Both the position numbers and the translations under genes were made by a program. The notes beneath the pieces are model-generated. The model was not told the DNA's origin. It made no database searches and saw only the letters and a list, made by a program, of their open reading frames with translations. From Bacteriovoracales bacterium (lineage in GTDB: Bacteria > Bdellovibrionota > Bacteriovoracia > Bacteriovoracales > Bacteriovoracaceae), in NCBI GenBank assembly GCA_028346125.1, contig JAOMEV010000013.1:1-60743 (forward strand): 60,743 bases of DNA, written 5' to 3'. How positions within the stretch are numbered: the stretch's first letter is position 1; the number at the start of each line of letters is the position of its first letter. This document shows, piece by piece, positions 56,948 through 60,743 of the stretch.

Positions 56948-59416
56948 ATGAATTTTAAAAAGTTAAGTTCGATGATGTTTTTAATGGCCTTATCTTTTAC
57001 GGCCCAAGCAGAAAACTGGCGATCCTTTAGGGGGAGTCCTAGCAATAGTGGTGCCTCTTCTGTGAGCACCAAAATTTTTACAAAGAACCAGCATGTAAGG
57101 GCGCCCAAGACCATAACTCTTGGAGGCCTTATTTGGGCCACTTCGGTGACTGACCAAGAAGGAAACTTCTATGTGGGAAGCTCCAACAAAAACTTTTATA
57201 GTTTCAAACCTAATGGTGAACTCCGCTGGACCTATACTATTTTTGATCTCGCAGACTCTTTAATTGACTCAGCGGCCGTTGTAACCCCGAATGGACTTGT
57301 TGTTATTCCAGGTGGCGATGGTTTCCTCCACGCTGTTCACAAAGATTCAGGAAAAATGGCCTGGACCTTTAAGGCCCATCACGCCGATGATGATTCTCAT
57401 CAAAAAGGTGGAACGGTTAATAGCTTTGAAGGAAATGTTCAACTAGGGCCTAATGGTTTTCTTTACGCTGGAAGTGATAATGGGGCCATGTACTGCTTGG
57501 ATCAAGAGGGAAAAGAAAAATGGTCCCTTCAAACAGATATGATGATCTGGTCTTCACCGGCCTTTTCCCCAGATGGCCAATGGCTAACCTTTGGATCTCT
57601 TGATGGTCACCTTTATTTAGTGGAACCCGATACTGGAAAACTTCTTCATAAATATAAAATAGGGAAAGATATTAAAAGCTCTCCTTCTGTAGATGAACTA
57701 GGAAATATTTATGTCGGCGCTAGTGATAGCGCTCTGTGGTCTTTTAAGGTTGTTAATGGGGAACTTAAAAAGCGTTGGAACTTTACAAATCCCATGGGTG
57801 AAATTTATTCATCTCCTGCTGTAAAAGGGGACAATATTGTTTTTGGATCTCTAGATGGATCCATTTACAATATTTCAAGAAAGGGTGAACTTAACTGGAA
57901 ATACACAACTTACTCTGCTGTCGCCAGCTCTCCTACTATTTCAACTGATGATGTGGTTTATATAGGGGCCAAAAATGGTAAGATGTATGCTCTCAATCTC
58001 AAAACTGGAAAAAGAATTTGGAGTTACATAACCCAGAAGTCTCAGAAAAAAAGTAACCTCGATGCCTCTGTCCTTCTAATGAACAATGGTGTCTTAGTTA
58101 ATGGAAGCTATAAAGGGAAACTCTATTTAATTCCTTCAGAATATTGTCTACTAAATAAAGAAGATTCAAATTGCCAATTTGGTGGAAACATTGATGAACC
58201 AGACTTCGGTATTCCTGTAGAAGACAACGAAGCAACTCTTAGGTATTTTTCAAACAATGGAACCTATCACAAGGAAGTTCCAGGAACTATTGGAACCTCA
58301 AGAGGCCTAGTTTACAGGCTCGTTGTCAAAAAAGAAGGCATCTTTCTTCCAAGAAGGGCCGTTGATTCGAGCTCTTTGAAAATAAAAATAACTCCACAAG
58401 TTGAGGTTTCTGCAGAGGTCTCTTCTGATGGCAAGTTTATTAACCTTTTTCCAAAAACATTTTTTGAACCTAACACGACTTACACGATTGAAATTAAGGG
58501 ACGTCATTACAAACAAAAAACTTGGTTGAAAGACAGATGGGCCTGGTTTGGTAGAGAAGCCTTTCGTTCAGAAAGTACTTTTACCACAGACTCCAATAAT
58601 GAAATAAATGACCTCACAAAACCTGAAATGAAAGGCCGAAGCTTTGATGTTGATTCACTTTACCTTCTTCAGCCTATGGCCCTTGACACTTATATACCTG
58701 CTGCGATGGATGGACAGGGCTTTAAAGTAACCGTGTTTGGTAATGATATTAAAAAGAACCAATTTCTCCTGTATGCCCTTCCTGGTATTCAGAGAAAAAG
58801 TGGCATGGGTATTATGCCTGAAAAAACGAAGGTCTTTACAATGAAAGGGACCACTAATGGGCAGGATTTTAAAGCAGAAGGGGCCTTTACGATAGCTGCT
58901 ATGGGGGGAGAAATTCCTTTTAACAAAATGATCTTTGCAGGAACTTCAAGCAACATGAAAATAAATCATGGTGAGTTTTACGCAACGGCCGCTTGTTACA
59001 AAATAAAGGGAAATGACTCGAGCTACTCATTTCCATATGAACTCATTAATCAGGTTTGCGATAATTTTTTAAGAATGAAAGGACTTGGAGAATTTAAATC
59101 ACGTTGGACACCTGAAGTTGACCCTAATGTTTCGATAGAAGCTTCTCTTGTAGATTTCCAACTTAAAAAAAGAAAGATGCAATTAAGCTTAACCTTGGAA
59201 GGAACACATAACTTAGGCGATCATCTTCTAGGGTTTGTTTTTTATGACCCTGATACGATGGAAATCTTAAACAAAAATGTTTCTACTTATAACCTCAAAG
59301 ATAAAAGGTCTTTTGAAGCCTCTCTTAATATCCCAAGAAAAGTTTTGAAAAAGAAAGCAAGAATGGCCATCTTTCTCGATAGTAAACTTCTATTTGAAGG
59401 CAAAATACCAAGATAA
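56948..59416 (+). CDS. Exported PQQ-type beta-propeller protein with C-terminal beta domain
   Basis: 822 residues with a signal peptide (KKLSSMMFLMALSFTAQA). The first half (about 20-390) is an outer propeller of PQQ-like blades (for example YAGSDNGAMYCL, FGSLDGSIYNI, YIGAKNGKMYAL), related to BamB and quinoprotein propellers. The second half is not recognised; it contains an Ig-like SSDGKFINLFP/EPNTTYTIEIKG segment, so a carbohydrate or protein-binding extension is plausible. Not a dehydrogenase: no catalytic motif was seen. A strong terminator follows. Confidence 0.78.
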   Translation: MNFKKLSSMMFLMALSFTAQAENWRSFRGSPSNSGASSVSTKIFTKNQHVRAPKTITLGGLIWATSVTDQEGNFYVGSSNKNFYSFKPNGELRWTYTIFDLADSLIDSAAVVTPNGLVVIPGGDGFLHAVHKDSGKMAWTFKAHHADDDSHQKGGTVNSFEGNVQLGPNGFLYAGSDNGAMYCLDQEGKEKWSLQTDMMIWSSPAFSPDGQWLTFGSLDGHLYLVEPDTGKLLHKYKIGKDIKSSPSVDELGNIYVGASDSALWSFKVVNGELKKRWNFTNPMGEIYSSPAVKGDNIVFGSLDGSIYNISRKGELNWKYTTYSAVASSPTISTDDVVYIGAKNGKMYALNLKTGKRIWSYITQKSQKKSNLDASVLLMNNGVLVNGSYKGKLYLIPSEYCLLNKEDSNCQFGGNIDEPDFGIPVEDNEATLRYFSNNGTYHKEVPGTIGTSRGLVYRLVVKKEGIFLPRRAVDSSSLKIKITPQVEVSAEVSSDGKFINLFPKTFFEPNTTYTIEIKGRHYKQKTWLKDRWAWFGREAFRSESTFTTDSNNEINDLTKPEMKGRSFDVDSLYLLQPMALDTYIPAAMDGQGFKVTVFGNDIKKNQFLLYALPGIQRKSGMGIMPEKTKVFTMKGTTNGQDFKAEGAFTIAAMGGEIPFNKMIFAGTSSNMKINHGEFYATAACYKIKGNDSSYSFPYELINQVCDNFLRMKGLGEFKSRWTPEVDPNVSIEASLVDFQLKKRKMQLSLTLEGTHNLGDHLLGFVFYDPDTMEILNKNVSTYNLKDKRSFEASLNIPRKVLKKKARMAIFLDSKLLFEGKIPR

Positions 59417-59421
59417 TTTTT

Positions 59422-59452
59422 AAAAAGGGTATGGTTCTTCCATGCCCTTTTT
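59422..59452. terminator. Bidirectional rho-independent terminator
   Basis: A 13-bp stem (AAAAAGGGTATGG at 59422-59434 with CCATGCCCTTTTT at 59440-59452, one G-T pair) with a 5-base loop sits between the convergent propeller and NmrA-type genes. The stem ends give T-runs in both directions. Confidence 0.9.
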
Positions 59453-59455
59453 AAG

Positions 59456-60743
59456 TCATTCACCTTCTGACAATTTTTTTATATAAGCTTGGAATCTTCT
59501 CATGACGAAAAGGTGGAAAACGGCCTGGGTATAGATGTAAATAAACCATGGCAAAGCTGGCACAAATTCGTGAATGGCGACCAAAAAGTAATCGCCACAA
59601 CTTGTCTCTCTAAATTCGAGACGCCCCCTTCCTTGATCTTTTGAAGCGAGGTAGCCCCCTGTAATATAAAATAACTGTCTGCCCGGTGAACTCCTATCTG
59701 TACTCAAAGTGAGTTCTAACATTGGCGTTTTAGAAAAAGGTCCCAAAAATTTACAGACATTATCCTTTACTTTCACTTTTATGATAAAGGAAAAAAACTG
59801 TGGTAACCATTCCATATACTTATGACTTACCCAAATAGCAGTCGTATTTTTCGGTCTATGTAACCTCTGTACTGACCTCACATCTTTTCTTTTGAGATCT
59901 GCCCCCCAATAACTTGATTTTCCTTTTATCTCAATTCCGAAGGTCGACTTTTCGTGAATATCCGTTTCGTCGATAGTACCTTTAAGCGACTCTCTAAAAC
60001 TTTTAAAACTGTAATTGGGAATATTTAATATTTTTTTTTCGTCTGGAACCATAGGATGTTTCAAACTCTGTATAAGTGGATAGACCAAAGCTTTAGGGGT
60101 ATTTGTTATAAGAGAAACCCATAATTTTGATAACCCAGGGCTAAAAAGAGAAACCTTAAAAAAATACCTCTTGTGCCCCAGCTCCTTAGCAGTTTCTTCA
60201 AGAAGTTCATGATAAGTCATATAATTGCGGCCACCCAAATCATATTCTTTAGAATAATTTTCTTTATTACCAATACAAAAAATAATTGACCTAATCACAT
60301 CCTCTATGGCCACTGGTTTGGACGCATTTTGAGTCCAAGAGGGTAAAATCATAACAGGAAGCCTTTCAACCAATTTTTTGAGTATATTAAATGAAGAGCC
60401 ACCTTTTCCAATAATAATTCCTGCTCTTAAAGATGTTACAGGTACACCGTAGCTTCTTAGAGTATCCTCTGTTTCTAAACGACTTTTTAGATGTAAAGAA
60501 AGATCTTTTCCTCGAGGTATGATTCCTCCCAAATATATAATCTGCTTAACACCCTTTTCTTTGGCGGTTCTTGCAAAGTTATCAGCAATAATAAGATCGT
60601 TATCTTGAAACTCTGCTTGAACAAGCTTAGATGTGGGAAGCATACTGTGAACCAAATAAATAGCATAATCGGCCTGGTCTAGTGCTTTTTCAAGGTCAAG
60701 AAGGGAAAACAAATCACATTGAAGCCACTTTATATTCGACTTT
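59456..60743 (-). CDS. NmrA/SDR-type NAD(P)-binding protein with DUF2867-like C-terminus (partial, runs off right edge)
   Basis: The frame is open to base 60743: before a possible TTG start at 60712 it reads SNIKWLQCD, normal for the strand before the ALDQADYAIYLVHSM segment of extended SDR proteins. The gene therefore begins outside the window and its GxxGxxG nucleotide loop is missing here. Visible are YLGGIIPRGKDLSLHLKSR, SLRAGIIIGKGGSSFNIL and an IEDVIRSIIFCI segment, then a C-terminal beta domain (about 270 on) with a hydrophobic tail. These match uncharacterised NAD(P)H-binding proteins with a DUF2867 domain. Substrate unknown. Confidence 0.82.
   Translation of the reverse strand, partial: KSNIKWLQCDLFSLLDLEKALDQADYAIYLVHSMLPTSKLVQAEFQDNDLIIADNFARTAKEKGVKQIIYLGGIIPRGKDLSLHLKSRLETEDTLRSYGVPVTSLRAGIIIGKGGSSFNILKKLVERLPVMILPSWTQNASKPVAIEDVIRSIIFCIGNKENYSKEYDLGGRNYMTYHELLEETAKELGHKRYFFKVSLFSPGLSKLWVSLITNTPKALVYPLIQSLKHPMVPDEKKILNIPNYSFKSFRESLKGTIDETDIHEKSTFGIEIKGKSSYWGADLKRKDVRSVQRLHRPKNTTAIWVSHKYMEWLPQFFSFIIKVKVKDNVCKFLGPFSKTPMLELTLSTDRSSPGRQLFYITGGYLASKDQGRGRLEFRETSCGDYFLVAIHEFVPALPWFIYIYTQAVFHLFVMRRFQAYIKKLSEGE

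Overview
This is a compact, low-GC (mid-30s percent by eye) Gram-negative chromosomal segment with genes on both strands. I found no rRNA, tRNA, CRISPR array, insertion sequence, integrase or phage module. Lipoprotein signals, a DUF349 protein, HrpB, three membrane CheA-like kinases, an animal-like lipase maturation factor homologue and many secreted hydrolases suggest a marine, possibly predatory, member of the Bdellovibrionota (Bacteriovorax/Halobacteriovorax-like). That placement is inference from gene style. The tetranucleotide GGCC is strikingly frequent for such an AT-rich sequence.

Layout. 1-1848: a secreted alpha/beta hydrolase-like gene running off the left edge. 2-6.7 kb: oligopeptidase B and the HrpB helicase. 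6.7-11 kb: two tandem paralogous membrane kinases with Hpt and CheA-like ATPase domains. 11-16.1 kb: a lone RND pump, glutaredoxin 2, thioredoxin-type arsenate reductase and uridine kinase. 16.3-18.7 kb: an alpha/beta hydrolase followed by a lipase-maturation-factor-family membrane protein. 18.8-26.4 kb: a same-strand signalling cluster (hybrid kinase, DUF2141 protein, histidine phosphatase, cNMP-binding protein, 7TMR-DISM/Hpt/CheA kinase). 26.4-33.7 kb: housekeeping genes (YceI, CBS-less IMPDH/GMP reductase, a YdjM-like protein, SRAP, a polyprenol/diacylglycerol kinase-like protein, a DnaA-like protein, CobB sirtuin, lipase). 33.8-43.6 kb: a DUF349 coiled-coil protein, a secreted GP42-type transglutaminase, small unknowns, HIT, a pseudo-aspartokinase/LysA fusion and a small lipoprotein. 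43.7-60.7 kb: mostly exported proteins (an EEP nuclease/sphingomyelinase-like enzyme, a 1056-residue unknown, a hydrolase, a solute-binding protein, an arylsulfotransferase-like protein, a C39-like peptidase lipoprotein, a PPP-type phosphatase, an SMP-30-like lipoprotein, a PQQ-type propeller), plus a cytosolic dihydropyrimidinase and an NmrA-type protein cut by the right edge.

How it fits together. The window reads as core genome with a heavy export load rather than an inserted island. Convergent neighbours often overlap at their 3' ends with no terminator; where a gap exists, good bidirectional terminators are present (36.7, 50.8 and 59.4 kb). The least ordinary items are: the LysA fusion whose aspartokinase half has lost its active-site motifs; the dihydropyrimidinase with a Gln in place of the first metal-binding His; the secreted GP42-like transglutaminase; a DnaA paralogue away from any dnaN; the CheA-like kinases without CheW-type partners; a probable AUU start; and two genes whose ribosome binding sites lie in perfect hairpins.
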